Below are positions 53,567-63,775 of a stretch of DNA of 64,000 bases, piece after piece. A model generated the notes under the pieces. The model was not told the origin of the DNA, ran no database searches, and saw only the letters and a list, made by a program, of their open reading frames with translations. Origin of the DNA: Pusillimonas noertemannii (GTDB lineage: Bacteria > Pseudomonadota > Gammaproteobacteria > Burkholderiales > Burkholderiaceae_B); the NCBI RefSeq assembly GCF_003096595.1, contig NZ_QEKO01000001.1, forward strand, positions 992,001-1,056,000. The letters are read 5' to 3'. The stretch's first letter is position 1, and each line of letters starts with the position of its first letter. The position numbers and the translations under genes are program-made.

Positions 53567-55288
53567 ATGGAACTCAATGGCGCCGACATCGTCGTACGAT
53601 GCCTGGCCGAACAGGGTGTTGAGCACGTTTTTGGCTACCCTGGCGGCGCAGTGCTGTACATCTACGATGCCATCTATCAACAAGATTCCTTCAAGCATAT
53701 TCTGGTTCGCCACGAGCAGGCCGCCGTGCATGCGGCCGACGCCTATTCGCGCTCGTCGAACAAGGTCGGAGTTGCGCTGGTCACCAGCGGACCGGGGCTG
53801 ACCAACGCCGTTACCGGCATCGCAACGGCCTACATGGATTCCATCCCGATGGTCATCCTTAGCGGCCAGGTGCCCACTGCGGCCATCGGCTCCGACGCCT
53901 TCCAGGAATGCGACACAGTGGGCATTACCCGTCCCTGCGTAAAGCACAATTTCCTCGTGCGCGACGTCAAGGACCTGGCCGAGACCATGCGCCGGGCCTT
54001 CTATATCGCGCAAACAGGCCGGCCCGGCCCCGTGCTGGTCGACATCCCCAAGGACATCACCGTCGCCAAGTGCAAGTTCACCGCCAAGAAGGGCGAGGTG
54101 TCCATGCGCTCGTACATGCCCGTCGTCAAGGGGCACCACGGCCAGATCAAGAAAGCGGTGCAGATGCTGCTGGCGGCCGAGCGCCCCATGATCTATTCGG
54201 GCGGCGGCGTGGTGCTGTCCGATGCGGCCGAAGAGCTGCGCCAGCTCGTGGAGCTGGTCGGCGCGCCCTGCACCAACACCCTGATGGGCCTGGGCGCCTT
54301 CCCCGCCGACGACAAGCGCTTCGTGGGCATGCCCGGCATGCATGGCACGTACGAAGCCAACATGGCCATGCAGAACTGCGACGTGCTGGTGGCTGTGGGC
54401 GCGCGCTTCGATGATCGCGTCATCGGCAATCCGCGCCATTTTGCGCAGAACCAGCGCAAGATCATCCACATCGACATCGACCCTTCGTCCATCTCGAAGC
54501 GCGTGCGTGTCGACGTGCCCATCGTGGGCAACGTCAAGGACGTGCTGCAAGATCTCAATGCCCTGTACATGCAGAGCGCCGTCGAGACCGAGCCCAACAA
54601 GGCCGCGCTGGCCAAGTGGTGGCAGCAGGTGGAAACCTGGCGCGGCAAGCAGTGCCTGAACTACGCCGGCTCCGACACCCTGATCAAGCCGCAGTATGTG
54701 GTCGAGACGCTTTGCGAAGTAACGGGCGGCAATGCCTTCGTTACGTCCGACGTGGGCCAGCACCAGATGTGGGCGGCCCAGTACTACCGCTTCAACCAGC
54801 CGCGCCGCTGGATCAACTCGGGCGGCCTGGGCACCATGGGCGTGGGCCTGCCCTACGCCATGGGCGTGCAGATGGCCAACCCCGATGCCGACGTCGCCGT
54901 CATTACGGGCGAGGGTTCCATACAGATGAACATCCAGGAGCTCTCTACCTGCAAGCAGTACCATCTGTCGCCCAAGGTTCTGTGCCTTAACAACCGCTAC
55001 CTTGGCATGGTGCGGCAGTGGCAGCAGATCGATTATGGTTCGCGCTATTCCGAATCGTACGTCGACGCGCTGCCCGACTTCGTCAAGCTGGCCGAAAGCT
55101 ACGGCCACGTGGGTGTTCGCATCGAAAGCCCCGGCGACGTCGAGCCAGCCCTGCGCGAGGCCTTCGGCAAGTACAAAGATCGCCTGGTCTTCCTCGACTT
55201 CATCACCGACCAGACCGAGAACGTGTGGCCCATGGTCAAGGCCGGCCGCGGCCTGACCGAAATGCTGCTTGGCGCCGAAGATCTATAA
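53567..55288 (+). CDS. ilvB: acetolactate synthase, large (catalytic) subunit
   Basis: This ThDP enzyme performs the first common step of valine, leucine and isoleucine synthesis. The start at 53567 (MELNGADIVVRCLAEQGVEHVFGYPGG) gives 573 residues, typical for the family. The N-terminal ThDP glutamate region, the FAD-binding middle (VLVAVGARFDDRVIGNP) and the C-terminal ThDP/Mg site (VITGEGSIQMNIQELSTCKQY, LNNRYLGMVRQWQ) are present. In the Mg site, E rather than the usual D occupies the GDGS position (GEGS); this is unusual and should be checked. ilvH follows after 10 bases. Confidence 0.96.
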   Translation: MELNGADIVVRCLAEQGVEHVFGYPGGAVLYIYDAIYQQDSFKHILVRHEQAAVHAADAYSRSSNKVGVALVTSGPGLTNAVTGIATAYMDSIPMVILSGQVPTAAIGSDAFQECDTVGITRPCVKHNFLVRDVKDLAETMRRAFYIAQTGRPGPVLVDIPKDITVAKCKFTAKKGEVSMRSYMPVVKGHHGQIKKAVQMLLAAERPMIYSGGGVVLSDAAEELRQLVELVGAPCTNTLMGLGAFPADDKRFVGMPGMHGTYEANMAMQNCDVLVAVGARFDDRVIGNPRHFAQNQRKIIHIDIDPSSISKRVRVDVPIVGNVKDVLQDLNALYMQSAVETEPNKAALAKWWQQVETWRGKQCLNYAGSDTLIKPQYVVETLCEVTGGNAFVTSDVGQHQMWAAQYYRFNQPRRWINSGGLGTMGVGLPYAMGVQMANPDADVAVITGEGSIQMNIQELSTCKQYHLSPKVLCLNNRYLGMVRQWQQIDYGSRYSESYVDALPDFVKLAESYGHVGVRIESPGDVEPALREAFGKYKDRLVFLDFITDQTENVWPMVKAGRGLTEMLLGAEDL

Positions 55289-55298
55289 GGACAGAACA

Positions 55299-55790
55299 AT
55301 GAAACACGTGATTTCCATCCTTCTGGAGAACGAGCCAGGCGCCCTGTCGCGCGTGGTGGGGCTGTTCTCGGCGCGCGCCTACAACATCGAAACCCTTACC
55401 GTCGCGCCCACCGAAGACGCGACCTTGTCCCGCATGACCATTGTCACCGAAGGGTCCGAGGACGTCATCGAGCAGATTACCAAGCACCTGAACCGCCTTA
55501 TCGATGTGGTCAAGGTGGTCGACCTTTCTGAAGGCCCGCACATCGAGCGCGAGCTGATGATGATCAAGGTCAGGGCGGTGGGCAAAGAGCGCGACGAAAT
55601 GAAGCGCATGGCCGATATTTTCCGCGGCCGCATCATCGACGTAAGCGACAAGGCCTACACCATCGAGCTTACCGGCGACCAGGACAAGATCGAGGCGTTT
55701 ATCGGCGCCCTCGACCGCAGCGCCATCCTGGAAACCGTGCGCACCGGGGTCTCGGGCATCGGCCGCGGCGAACGAGTTTTGAAATTGTAA
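55299..55790 (+). CDS. ilvH: acetolactate synthase, small (regulatory) subunit
   Basis: This 163-residue regulatory subunit gives valine feedback inhibition. It has an N-terminal ACT domain (MKHVISILLENEPGALSRVVGLFSARAYNIETLTVAPTED) and the C-terminal dimer domain (ELMMIKVRAVGKERDEMKRMADIFRGRIIDVSDKAYTIELTGDQDKIEAFI). The start at 55299 lies 10 bases after the ilvB stop. With ilvB and ilvC it forms the branched-chain amino-acid operon. Confidence 0.97.
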   Translation: MKHVISILLENEPGALSRVVGLFSARAYNIETLTVAPTEDATLSRMTIVTEGSEDVIEQITKHLNRLIDVVKVVDLSEGPHIERELMMIKVRAVGKERDEMKRMADIFRGRIIDVSDKAYTIELTGDQDKIEAFIGALDRSAILETVRTGVSGIGRGERVLKL

Positions 55791-56906
<1,116 letters not shown>

Positions 56907-56929
56907 TTGGTTTTTCCAGTCGTTCCCTC

Positions 56930-56979
56930 ACACCCCGCAGGCCGGAGCAGCGCTTCCGGCTCCAGCGGGGTGTTTTTTT
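56930..56979 (+). terminator. rho-independent terminator of ilvC
   Basis: ACACCCCGC pairs with GCGGGGTGT around an inner GCCGGAG/CTTCCGGC hairpin, followed by TTTTTTT. It ends the ilvB-ilvH-ilvC unit. Confidence 0.9.
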
Positions 56980-56995
56980 GCTATTCTTTAACACG

Positions 56996-57670
56996 ATGAA
57001 CAAACCTTCCTATCCTCATCCCATCATCGCCCGCGAGGGCTGGCCTTTCCTGGCGGGCATCGTCGTCATATCGATCATCGTCACGGTCTGGTCCGGATGG
57101 GCCAGCCTGCCGTTCTGGCTGCTGTCGGTGTTCGTGCTGCAGTTCTTTCGCGACCCGGCGCGCGTCGCGCCCGATGGGGAACTCAATGTGCTCAGCCCGG
57201 CCGACGGCCGCGTCGTGGTCGTCCAGGAAACCCAGGATCCCTACCACGGCAATCGCGATGCACTGAAAATCAGCGTCTTCATGAACGTCTTCAACGTGCA
57301 TTCGAACCGCTCGCCGGTCGATGCCGAGGTGCTGTCCACCGAATATTTCGCAGGCAAGTTTTTCAATGCGGCGCTTGACAAGGCTTCGCTCGAAAACGAG
57401 CGCAACGCCATGGTGCTGCGCACCAGGCAAGGCCATATCGTCACCGCCGTTCAGGTTGCTGGCCTGGTGGCCAAGCGCATACTTTGCTATGCCAAGACCG
57501 GAGATTCCCTGCATCATGGGCAGCGCTACGGCTTCATCCGCTTCGGTTCGCGAGTCGACGTCTACCTGCCCCCCGGTTCGCGGCCCCGCGTGGCCATTGG
57601 CGACAAGGTAAGCGCCACCAGCACGGTTCTTGCTGAGCTGCCGGCGGCGGCCGAAAACACGCCCGGCTGA
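56996..57670 (+). CDS. psd: phosphatidylserine decarboxylase (small, type II)
   Basis: This 224-residue pyruvoyl enzyme makes phosphatidylethanolamine. Start ATG 56996 opens [18 protein letters not shown], with two membrane-associated hydrophobic stretches near the N terminus ([13 protein letters not shown] and [14 protein letters not shown]). The conserved DPARVAP and [20 protein letters not shown] segments follow. The self-cleavage site is the GS of [13 protein letters not shown], where serine becomes the pyruvoyl group. It precedes pssA, which makes its substrate, after a 93-base gap. Confidence 0.96.
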   Translation: MNKPSYPHPIIAREGWPFLAGIVVISIIVTVWSGWASLPFWLLSVFVLQFFRDPARVAPDGELNVLSPADGRVVVVQETQDPYHGNRDALKISVFMNVFNVHSNRSPVDAEVLSTEYFAGKFFNAALDKASLENERNAMVLRTRQGHIVTAVQVAGLVAKRILCYAKTGDSLHHGQRYGFIRFGSRVDVYLPPGSRPRVAIGDKVSATSTVLAELPAAAENTPG

Positions 57671-57763
57671 TTCCCGTGAGCCCGGGCTGCGATCGGCGGC
57701 ATATTAAACTGGCCATAGGCGAAGGATGCGGGTTCTTCGCACATGGCCCGAAGGAAAGACACC

Positions 57764-58609
57764 ATGCCCCATTTTTCTGATGAAAACAGGCGTCGGCGCA
57801 GCATCTACCTGCTGCCCAATGTCTTTACCACGGCCAATCTCTTTGCGGGCTTCTACGCCGTGGTCCAGGCCATAAACGGGCGCTTCGAGGTCGCGGCCAT
57901 CGCCATTTTCGTGGCCATGATCTTCGACGGCATGGACGGCCGGGTGGCCCGGCTTACCAACACCCAGTCGGCCTTCGGCGAACAATACGATTCGCTGTCC
58001 GACATGACCTCGTTCGGCATAGCCCCGGCACTGGTCATGTACCAATGGACCCTGCAGGACCTGGGGCGCTGGGGCTGGCTGGCGGCCTTCATCTACGTGG
58101 TGGGCGCCGCGCTGCGGCTGGCCCGCTTCAATACCAACATCGCGGTGGTCGACAAGCGTTTCTTCCAGGGCCTGCCCAGCCCCGCGGCGGCCGCGCTGCT
58201 GGCAGGCTTCATCTGGGTGGCCATCGACAACCGCCTTCAATTGGGCACGGCCACGATTTCCTGGTGCGCCTTCGTCATCACGGTGTATGCCGGCATTGCC
58301 ATGGTTACCAATACACCCTTCTACAGCGGAAAGTCGTTCGCCCTGGGGCACAGCGTGCCGTTCTGGGTGATGCTGGTGCTGGTGGCGGTGTTTGTCTTTG
58401 TGTCCAGCGACCCGCCCCTGATGCTGTTCGGGCTGTTCGTGATCTATGGCCTGTCGGGCTGGGGCATTATGCTGTGGCGTTGGCGCAGGGCCCGCCAGCT
58501 AAGCCGCATGCGCCATGAAGGCGTTGCCGAGGCGGCGCCTTTTCCCGAGCCGCCGGCGCCGCATACCATTGCCCCTCCGCGCGACGACGAGCACGGCCCG
58601 CGCCTTTGA
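57764..58609 (+). CDS. pssA: CDP-diacylglycerol--serine O-phosphatidyltransferase
   Basis: This integral membrane enzyme makes phosphatidylserine. The 281-residue form from ATG 57764 has the better ribosome site (GAAGGAAAG); ATG 57743 would add seven residues. The CDP-alcohol phosphatidyltransferase motif runs from D55-GMD58-GRVARL to G72, D76 and D80 (DGMDGRVARLTNTQ, FGEQYDSLSD), with all four catalytic aspartates present. It has about 7-8 predicted helices and a Pro-rich tail. It works with psd upstream. Confidence 0.95.
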   Translation: MPHFSDENRRRRSIYLLPNVFTTANLFAGFYAVVQAINGRFEVAAIAIFVAMIFDGMDGRVARLTNTQSAFGEQYDSLSDMTSFGIAPALVMYQWTLQDLGRWGWLAAFIYVVGAALRLARFNTNIAVVDKRFFQGLPSPAAAALLAGFIWVAIDNRLQLGTATISWCAFVITVYAGIAMVTNTPFYSGKSFALGHSVPFWVMLVLVAVFVFVSSDPPLMLFGLFVIYGLSGWGIMLWRWRRARQLSRMRHEGVAEAAPFPEPPAPHTIAPPRDDEHGPRL

Positions 58610-58674
58610 TCGCTGCGCAAGGCCCTGCTGCACGTGAAAGGCCTGGCCATGCGCTAGACGGGGCCGGGCATGAA

Positions 58675-58704
58675 AAAGCGCCGGCAAGGCCTTGCCGGCG
58701 CTTT
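58675..58704. terminator. 30-bp perfect palindrome, bidirectional terminator
   Basis: AAAGCGCCGGCAAGG and its exact reverse complement meet without a loop, forming a 13-bp stem with a 4-base tip. TTTTT follows on the minus strand (58677-58673) and CTTT on the plus. It ends the convergent pssA and lipoprotein genes. Confidence 0.8.
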
Positions 58705-58708
58705 CGGC

Positions 58709-59230
58709 TTAGAAAAAGGGCAGGAAATCGTCCCGCTCGTACATGGGGTCGGGGCCGGGATGAAAACGCGTGACGCGCTCGCCGTCCGTGCCGAAATACA
58801 CATGCATCAGCGAGTTCCAGACACCGCTCTGCTGGTATCGGTAGCTCCAGACGATCTGTATGGAAGAGGGCAGGCCCACGCCGCCTTGCTCGGCCGGGGG
58901 GCCGAACTCGCAAAGCACCTGCTCGGGCGTCCAGCTGCCTTCGCCCAGTTTCTTGAAATGCTGGTCGGTAAGCAGCTGCGAGATTTCGCCGACCCGCCCC
59001 TGGGCGTCTACGTCGGTGCCCCAGGCAAACTGGCCGAAGGGCTGGCCGCTCCAGATGACGCGCTGGCCGCCATTGGGCAGGGGGCACGAGTAATTGGGGC
59101 GGCCGAACTCGGACTGGACCTGCGCAAGAGGCGTGCCGGGCGGCACGCTTTTGAAGGTGGTGCAGCCGTAAAGCAGGGCAAGGGGCAACAGGGCGGCCAG
59201 TGCGAAGCGGCGCAAGCAGGGGGGAATCAT
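58709..59230 (-). CDS. small outer-membrane lipoprotein, function unknown
   Basis: This 173-residue protein from ATG 59230 has a signal peptide and lipobox LYGC (about residue 23 is the lipidated Cys). Residues after it (VPPGTPLAQVQSEFGRPNYSCPLPNGGQRVIWSGQPFGQFAW) have the start-GTPxxxVxxxFGxP pattern of BamE/SmpA-like and related lipoproteins. The pattern recurs in TPEQVLCEFGPPAE, giving a two-repeat architecture. Start GTG 59239 is possible. It stands alone, converging with pssA. Confidence 0.75.
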   Translation of the reverse strand: MIPPCLRRFALAALLPLALLYGCTTFKSVPPGTPLAQVQSEFGRPNYSCPLPNGGQRVIWSGQPFGQFAWGTDVDAQGRVGEISQLLTDQHFKKLGEGSWTPEQVLCEFGPPAEQGGVGLPSSIQIVWSYRYQQSGVWNSLMHVYFGTDGERVTRFHPGPDPMYERDDFLPFF

Positions 59231-59376
59231 GACGTGCACCAAATCCGTTATAATGCCAAAGTCTTAAGATTACCTCATGCCACAAGGGCATGGTGTGACT
59301 CTTTCGATTCAATTGTTATTGTTCATCCATTCACGTCCGGGCACCTCGGCCCTGACGCATGTTAACGAGGCTAAAA

Positions 59377-59646
59377 ATGTCTGTTGCTGACATCAAAAAA
59401 TCCGACATCGTCGCGCAATTTCAGCGCGCGCAAGGCGACACAGGTTCCCCCGAAGTGCAAGTAGCTCTGCTTACGGCACGCATCAACGAACTGACCGGTC
59501 ACTTCAAGGCTCACATGAAGGATCACCATTCACGCCGCGGCTTGCTGCGCATGGTCAGCCGTCGCCGCAAACTGCTCGACTACCTCAAGGGCCGCAACCC
59601 CGACGCATATCGCGCTCTGATCGAAAAGCTCGGTCTGCGTAAGTGA
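59377..59646 (+). CDS. rpsO: 30S ribosomal protein S15
   Basis: This 89-residue protein of the ribosomal small subunit starts [40 protein letters not shown] and has [25 protein letters not shown]. Both are strongly conserved. An upstream in-frame ATG at 59359 is not used. It precedes pnp, the conserved proteobacterial order, and is followed by a terminator, so pnp may be partly expressed by readthrough. Confidence 0.98.
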   Translation: MSVADIKKSDIVAQFQRAQGDTGSPEVQVALLTARINELTGHFKAHMKDHHSRRGLLRMVSRRRKLLDYLKGRNPDAYRALIEKLGLRK

Positions 59647-59676
59647 TACCCGGGGCGAGCTCCCCACTATGTACGA

Positions 59677-59719
59677 CCGTGCACACTGCGACCATCGTCG
59701 CCGTGTGCACGGTTTTTTT
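59677..59719 (+). terminator. terminator between rpsO and pnp
   Basis: CCGTGCACAC and the matching GTGTGCACGG form a 10-bp stem followed by TTTTTTT. It limits readthrough to pnp, and the hairpin lies about 20 bases before the pnp start, where RNase III or autoregulatory control of pnp mRNA is plausible. Confidence 0.85.
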
Positions 59720-59738
59720 ATTGTAAGGATATTCCGTA

Positions 59739-61895
59739 ATGTTTAATAAAGTGACCAAAACCTTCCAGTATGGTCAGCATACGGTGGTTCTCGAAACCGG
59801 TGAAATCGCGCGCCAGGCATCCGGCGCCGTGCTGGCTTCGATCGGAGACACTGTTGTACTGGCGACTGTGGTTGCGGCGAAGCAGGCCAAGCCGGGCCAA
59901 GACTTTTTCCCTCTTACCGTCGACTACGTTGAAAAAACCTACGCAGCCGGCCGTATTCCCGGCGGCTTCTTCAAGCGTGAAGGCCGCCCCTCCGAAAAAG
60001 AAATCCTTACCTCGCGCCTGATCGACCGTCCGCTGCGTCCCTTGTTTCCCGAGGGCTTCTACAACGAAGTGCAGGTCATCATCCACACTGTCTCGGTCGA
60101 CCCTGAAATCGATCCCGACATCGCCGCCATGGTCGGCGCCTCGGCCGCCCTGGCCATTTCGGGCATTCCCTTCAACGGCCCCATCGGCGCGGCGCGGGTC
60201 GGCTACCTGAACGGCGACTACGTGCTCAACCCCACCGCCAGCCAGCTTGCCGAATCCAAGCTCAACCTGGTGGTGGCCGGTACCGAGGCCGCCGTGCTGA
60301 TGGTCGAATCCGAAGCGCAAGAGCTTTCCGAAGAAGTAATGCTGGGCGGCGTGGTGTTTGGCCACGAGCAGATGCAGGCCGCCATCAATGCCATCCACGA
60401 ACTGGTCGCCGAAGCCGGCAAGCCCGAATGGGACTGGCAGCCCGCACCCCGGAACGAGATTCTGATCACCGCCATCAAGGCCGCCGCGCTTGAAGGCCTG
60501 CAGTCGGCCTACAGCATCCGCCAGAAGCAGCAGCGCACCGCGCAGCTGCGCCAGGTGTACGCCGACGTCAAGGCCAAGATGCTCGAGCACGCCACGGCGC
60601 GCGACGAAGCGGCTCCCGACAACGTCGAGATCGAAAACATTCTGTTCGACATCGAATCGCAAATCGTGCGCAGCCAGATCCTTAGCGGCGAGCCCCGCAT
60701 CGACGGCCGCGACACCCGCACGGTGCGTCCCATCAGCATCCGCCTGGGCGTGCTGCCTCGTGCGCACGGCAGCGTGCTGTTCACCCGCGGCGAAACCCAG
60801 GCCTTGGTGGTCGCCACGCTGGGCACCAAGCAAGACGAGCAGATCATCGATTCCATCATGGGCGAGTCGCGCGACCGTTTCATGCTGCACTACAACTTTC
60901 CTCCGTTCTCCACCGGCGAAACCGGCCGCTTCGGCGTGCCCAAGCGCCGCGAAATCGGCCATGGCCGCCTGGCCAAGCGCGCGCTGGTCGCCCTGCTGCC
61001 CGAGCCGCAAGACTTCCAGTACACCATCCGCGTGGTGTCTGAAATTACCGAATCCAACGGCTCTTCGTCGATGGCTTCCGTATGCGGCGGTTCGCTGGCC
61101 ATGATGGACGCCGGCGTGCCCATCAAGAACCACGTCGCGGGCGTGGCCATGGGCCTCATCAAAGACGGCGGCAAATTCGCCGTGCTGACCGACATCCTGG
61201 GCGACGAAGACCACCTGGGCGACATGGATTTCAAGGTGGCCGGCACCGAGCAGGGCGTTACCGCCCTGCAGATGGACATCAAGATCCAGGGCATCACCAA
61301 GGAAATCATGCAGGTCGCGCTGGCACAGGCCCGTGAAGGCCGCCTGCACATCCTGGGCAAGATGCGCGAAGCCCTCGAAGGCTCGCGCACCGAGCTGTCC
61401 GAATTCGCGCCCCGCATGCTCACCGTCAAAATCAACCCCGAGAAGATCCGCGACGTCATCGGCAAGGGCGGCGCCACCATCCGTGCCCTGACCGAAGAAA
61501 CCGGCACCCAGATCGACATCGGCGACGACGGCACCATCACCATCGCCAGCGCCGACCTCGACAAGGCCCGCGAAGCCGAGCGCCGCATCAAGGAACTTAC
61601 GGCCGACGTCGAAGTGGGCCAAGAGTACGAAGGCCCCGTGCTGCGCCTGCTGGATTTCGGCGCCATCGTCCAGGTGCTGCCCGGCCGCGACGGCCTGCTG
61701 CACATTTCCGAGATCGCCAACTACCGCATCAACAACATCAACGATGTATTGAAGGTAGGCCAGGTCGTGCGCATCAAGGTCATCGAGGCCGACGACAAAG
61801 GCCGTCTGCGCCTGTCCATGAAGGCCATCGGCGGCATCGAGGCACAAGGCGGCCCCACGGGTCCCGTGGCTGCCTCCGAGACAGCGGCCGACTAA
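59739..61895 (+). CDS. pnp: polyribonucleotide nucleotidyltransferase
   Basis: PNPase is a 3'-5' phosphorolytic exoribonuclease of the RNA degradosome. The 718-residue protein has two RNase PH-like domains ([43 protein letters not shown] and [21 protein letters not shown]) separated by an alpha-helical domain. A KH domain (about residues 560-620, [25 protein letters not shown]) and an S1 domain (about 625-693, [31 protein letters not shown]) follow. Complete and of usual length. Confidence 0.98.
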   Translation: MFNKVTKTFQYGQHTVVLETGEIARQASGAVLASIGDTVVLATVVAAKQAKPGQDFFPLTVDYVEKTYAAGRIPGGFFKREGRPSEKEILTSRLIDRPLRPLFPEGFYNEVQVIIHTVSVDPEIDPDIAAMVGASAALAISGIPFNGPIGAARVGYLNGDYVLNPTASQLAESKLNLVVAGTEAAVLMVESEAQELSEEVMLGGVVFGHEQMQAAINAIHELVAEAGKPEWDWQPAPRNEILITAIKAAALEGLQSAYSIRQKQQRTAQLRQVYADVKAKMLEHATARDEAAPDNVEIENILFDIESQIVRSQILSGEPRIDGRDTRTVRPISIRLGVLPRAHGSVLFTRGETQALVVATLGTKQDEQIIDSIMGESRDRFMLHYNFPPFSTGETGRFGVPKRREIGHGRLAKRALVALLPEPQDFQYTIRVVSEITESNGSSSMASVCGGSLAMMDAGVPIKNHVAGVAMGLIKDGGKFAVLTDILGDEDHLGDMDFKVAGTEQGVTALQMDIKIQGITKEIMQVALAQAREGRLHILGKMREALEGSRTELSEFAPRMLTVKINPEKIRDVIGKGGATIRALTEETGTQIDIGDDGTITIASADLDKAREAERRIKELTADVEVGQEYEGPVLRLLDFGAIVQVLPGRDGLLHISEIANYRINNINDVLKVGQVVRIKVIEADDKGRLRLSMKAIGGIEAQGGPTGPVAASETAAD

Positions 61896-61986
61896 GCCCT
61901 CTTGGCTCGGCTTGCATCCAGGGCTTCATAAGCCCTGCGGTCCGAGCCAGGCGACGCGGCGTGGAAACCCACAAGCCGCATTCAAG

Positions 61987-62026
61987 CACCCGCATTTGGA
62001 ATTGCTCCAATTGCGGGTGTTTTTTC
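61987..62026 (+). terminator. terminator after pnp
   Basis: CACCCGCA-TTTGGA and TCCAA-TTGCGGGTG form a stem with one mismatch, around the loop ATTGC, followed by TTTTTTC. It is also positioned as the 3' end of the convergent secreted-protein gene. Confidence 0.8.
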
Positions 62027-62035
62027 ATGCGTTAA

Positions 62036-62413
62036 TCAGCCGCCCGAAGAGCCCGAACTGCCCGAGTCCTCCGTCTGCTTGGCCGAATCCGCGTCTTTGG
62101 TGGCCGTACCGTGGCCGCTTCCTGTGCCCGTGCTTTCTGTGTCGGTGCCTTCGTTCCCGCTGAAGTCGGTCTTGTCCCCGACCTGCCCGCTCTTGGGCTT
62201 GGTTTCCCCGCTTTCAGATGTCTTGGTCCGGTCGGACCGGCTGTCTGCGCCCTGGGACTGGGGGGCGCTGCCGTCATTGCCGGTGGCGCCGTTATCGGCG
62301 GCGCTTCCTCGTTCGGCTTGGCCAGCCTCTGGAGCCGGACTGGTCTGCGCCTGGCCCGGCAGCGCCCAGGCCAATGCCAGCGTACACAGCGAAAGGGCGA
62401 TGAAATGCTTCAT
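62036..62413 (-). CDS. small secreted acidic low-complexity protein
   Basis: This 125-residue protein from ATG 62413 has a GGAGAG ribosome site. A signal peptide (MKHFIALSLCTLALAWALPGQAQTS, about residues 1-23) is followed by a disordered Ser/Gly/Thr/Asp-rich mature part with no cysteine and a poly-Ser/Gly C terminus. No family recognised. It looks periplasmic or secreted; the charge and disorder suggest a stress or desiccation-type role, but that is speculation. Confidence 0.7.
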   Translation of the reverse strand: MKHFIALSLCTLALAWALPGQAQTSPAPEAGQAERGSAADNGATGNDGSAPQSQGADSRSDRTKTSESGETKPKSGQVGDKTDFSGNEGTDTESTGTGSGHGTATKDADSAKQTEDSGSSGSSGG

Positions 62414-62652
62414 GGTGCTCTCCTGGAAAGCTGTGCCACGCAGCGCCGGATGGCGGCTCAAGGCAGCAGCCCCCCGGGCAGCAGTTATTGTGCCCAGCAC
62501 GAATACCCCCCGAAAATGCGCCCGCCGACATGGGCGGGCAAGGTTTTTGCTATGCGCTCACCAACCCATGGCGTGAACCTTCTGCGAGCGCGACGCTACG
62601 GGAATAGTTCTGGAACGAGCAGTTGATCCGGTGAACCTGCAAGGAGCGAATT

Positions 62653-62727
62653 ATGCGATCGATACTTTTGTGGCTATTGGGTGTCCCCATTCCGATCATC
62701 ATTCTGCTGGCTTTGTTCTGGCACTGA
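62653..62727 (+). CDS. 24-residue hydrophobic membrane peptide
   Basis: A 25-codon ORF, ATG 62653 to TGA 62727, with a strong AAGGAG ribosome site 6 bases before the start. The peptide begins MRSILLWLLGVPIPII and ends with a Leu/Ala-rich stretch and FWH, so it is one membrane helix with a Pro kink (GVPIP). I recall very similar 23-25-residue peptides with the pattern LLWLLG(V/I)PIPIIILLALF in many proteobacteria, annotated only as hypothetical. It lies 44 bases before the next membrane-protein gene and may be co-transcribed with it. Confidence 0.7.
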   Translation: MRSILLWLLGVPIPIIILLALFWH

Positions 62728-62771
62728 ATTCTTGAGGCTTGAAAGCTGCGTCAATCATTAAAGGACACGTC

Positions 62772-63668
62772 ATGCAAAGAACCGAACCCACCCCGGGCTA
62801 CGCCTCGAACCCCTATATCCCTACGGAATCCACCCGCTCGGCCGTGTCATGGGGAGCCGTCATTGCCGGCGCCGTGATAGCGGCCGCCTTGAGCGCCATG
62901 CTTATCACCGGCGGCACCGGACTGGGATTTCTGGCCGTGTCGCCTTGGGAGAATGACGGCGCCTCCGGAACCACCCTGGCCGTCGGAACCATAATATGGC
63001 TCTTCGTCAGCCAGATCATTTCTTATGCCGTGGCCGGATACGTGGCGGGAAGGCTGCGGACCAAATGGGCGGATGCCCGCGGAGACGAAATCTACTTCAG
63101 GGATACGGCCCACGGCTTCCTGGTCTGGGCGCTGAGCTTCGTCGTGGCCCTCGCGCTGCTGGGCTCCACCGCGGCTTCCATTGTTTCGGGTACCGCGCGA
63201 GCAGGCGCCTCGATGGCCCAGACCGGCACCACCGCGCTTGCCGCAAGCGCAGCCGGCGGCGACAGCGAAGAAGGCGGATGGTCGCTGGACTATTTCGCCG
63301 ATGCATTGCTGCGGCCGAACGACGTCGACCCCTCGAGGGCCCAGGGCGACGTGAAGCGCGAAGTATCCGTAATACTGGGCAGGAGCGTCGCCCAGGGCGA
63401 AATCTCGGGAGAAGACAAAACGTATTTGACCAGGATCATTGCCCAGCGGGCCGGTGTCAGCGAAGCCCAGGCGCAAGAACGCCTGGATCAGGTAACCGCC
63501 CAGGCCAAGCAGGCCGCCGACGAGTTCGAGGCCAAAGCCCGAGAGGCCGCGGACGCCGCACGCAAAGCCGCGGCCGCGCTGGCCCTTTGGATATTCGCAT
63601 CGCTTCTGGTGGGGGCCTTTGTGGCCAGCCTGGCCGCCACCATGGGGGGCAGGGCCAGAGACCTATAG
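62772..63668 (+). CDS. integral membrane protein with N- and C-terminal helices
   Basis: This 298-residue protein from ATG 62772 has membrane segments near residues 25-53, 70-92, 113-135 and 272-292. Between them is a charged, Ala-rich, partly coiled region (EVSVILGRSVAQGEISGEDKTYLTRIIAQRAGVSEAQAQERLDQVTAQAKQAADEFEAKAREAADAARKA). It resembles proteobacterial proteins annotated PhnA-like, but that name is not evidence of function. It probably shares a transcript with the 24-residue peptide and ends at a terminator hairpin. Confidence 0.78.
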   Translation: MQRTEPTPGYASNPYIPTESTRSAVSWGAVIAGAVIAAALSAMLITGGTGLGFLAVSPWENDGASGTTLAVGTIIWLFVSQIISYAVAGYVAGRLRTKWADARGDEIYFRDTAHGFLVWALSFVVALALLGSTAASIVSGTARAGASMAQTGTTALAASAAGGDSEEGGWSLDYFADALLRPNDVDPSRAQGDVKREVSVILGRSVAQGEISGEDKTYLTRIIAQRAGVSEAQAQERLDQVTAQAKQAADEFEAKAREAADAARKAAAALALWIFASLLVGAFVASLAATMGGRARDL

Positions 63669-63694
63669 AGCCGATTTACAGGTTTACAGTTTGG

Positions 63695-63722
63695 GGGCTG
63701 CCGATATCAGGCAGCCCTTTTT
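63695..63722 (+). terminator. rho-independent terminator
   Basis: GGGCTGCC (63695-63702), loop GATATCA, GGCAGCCC (63710-63717) and TTTTT. Confidence 0.9.
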
Positions 63723-63775
63723 GCATGCGCTCAGCACGGGTCTACCCCCGTCTTTCCCGGCCTCAACTTCTCGCG

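Noticed and set aside
59718-61847. 709-codon antisense frame over pnp
   Set aside because: Shadow of the GC-rich pnp codon pattern; no conserved motif and no ribosome site.
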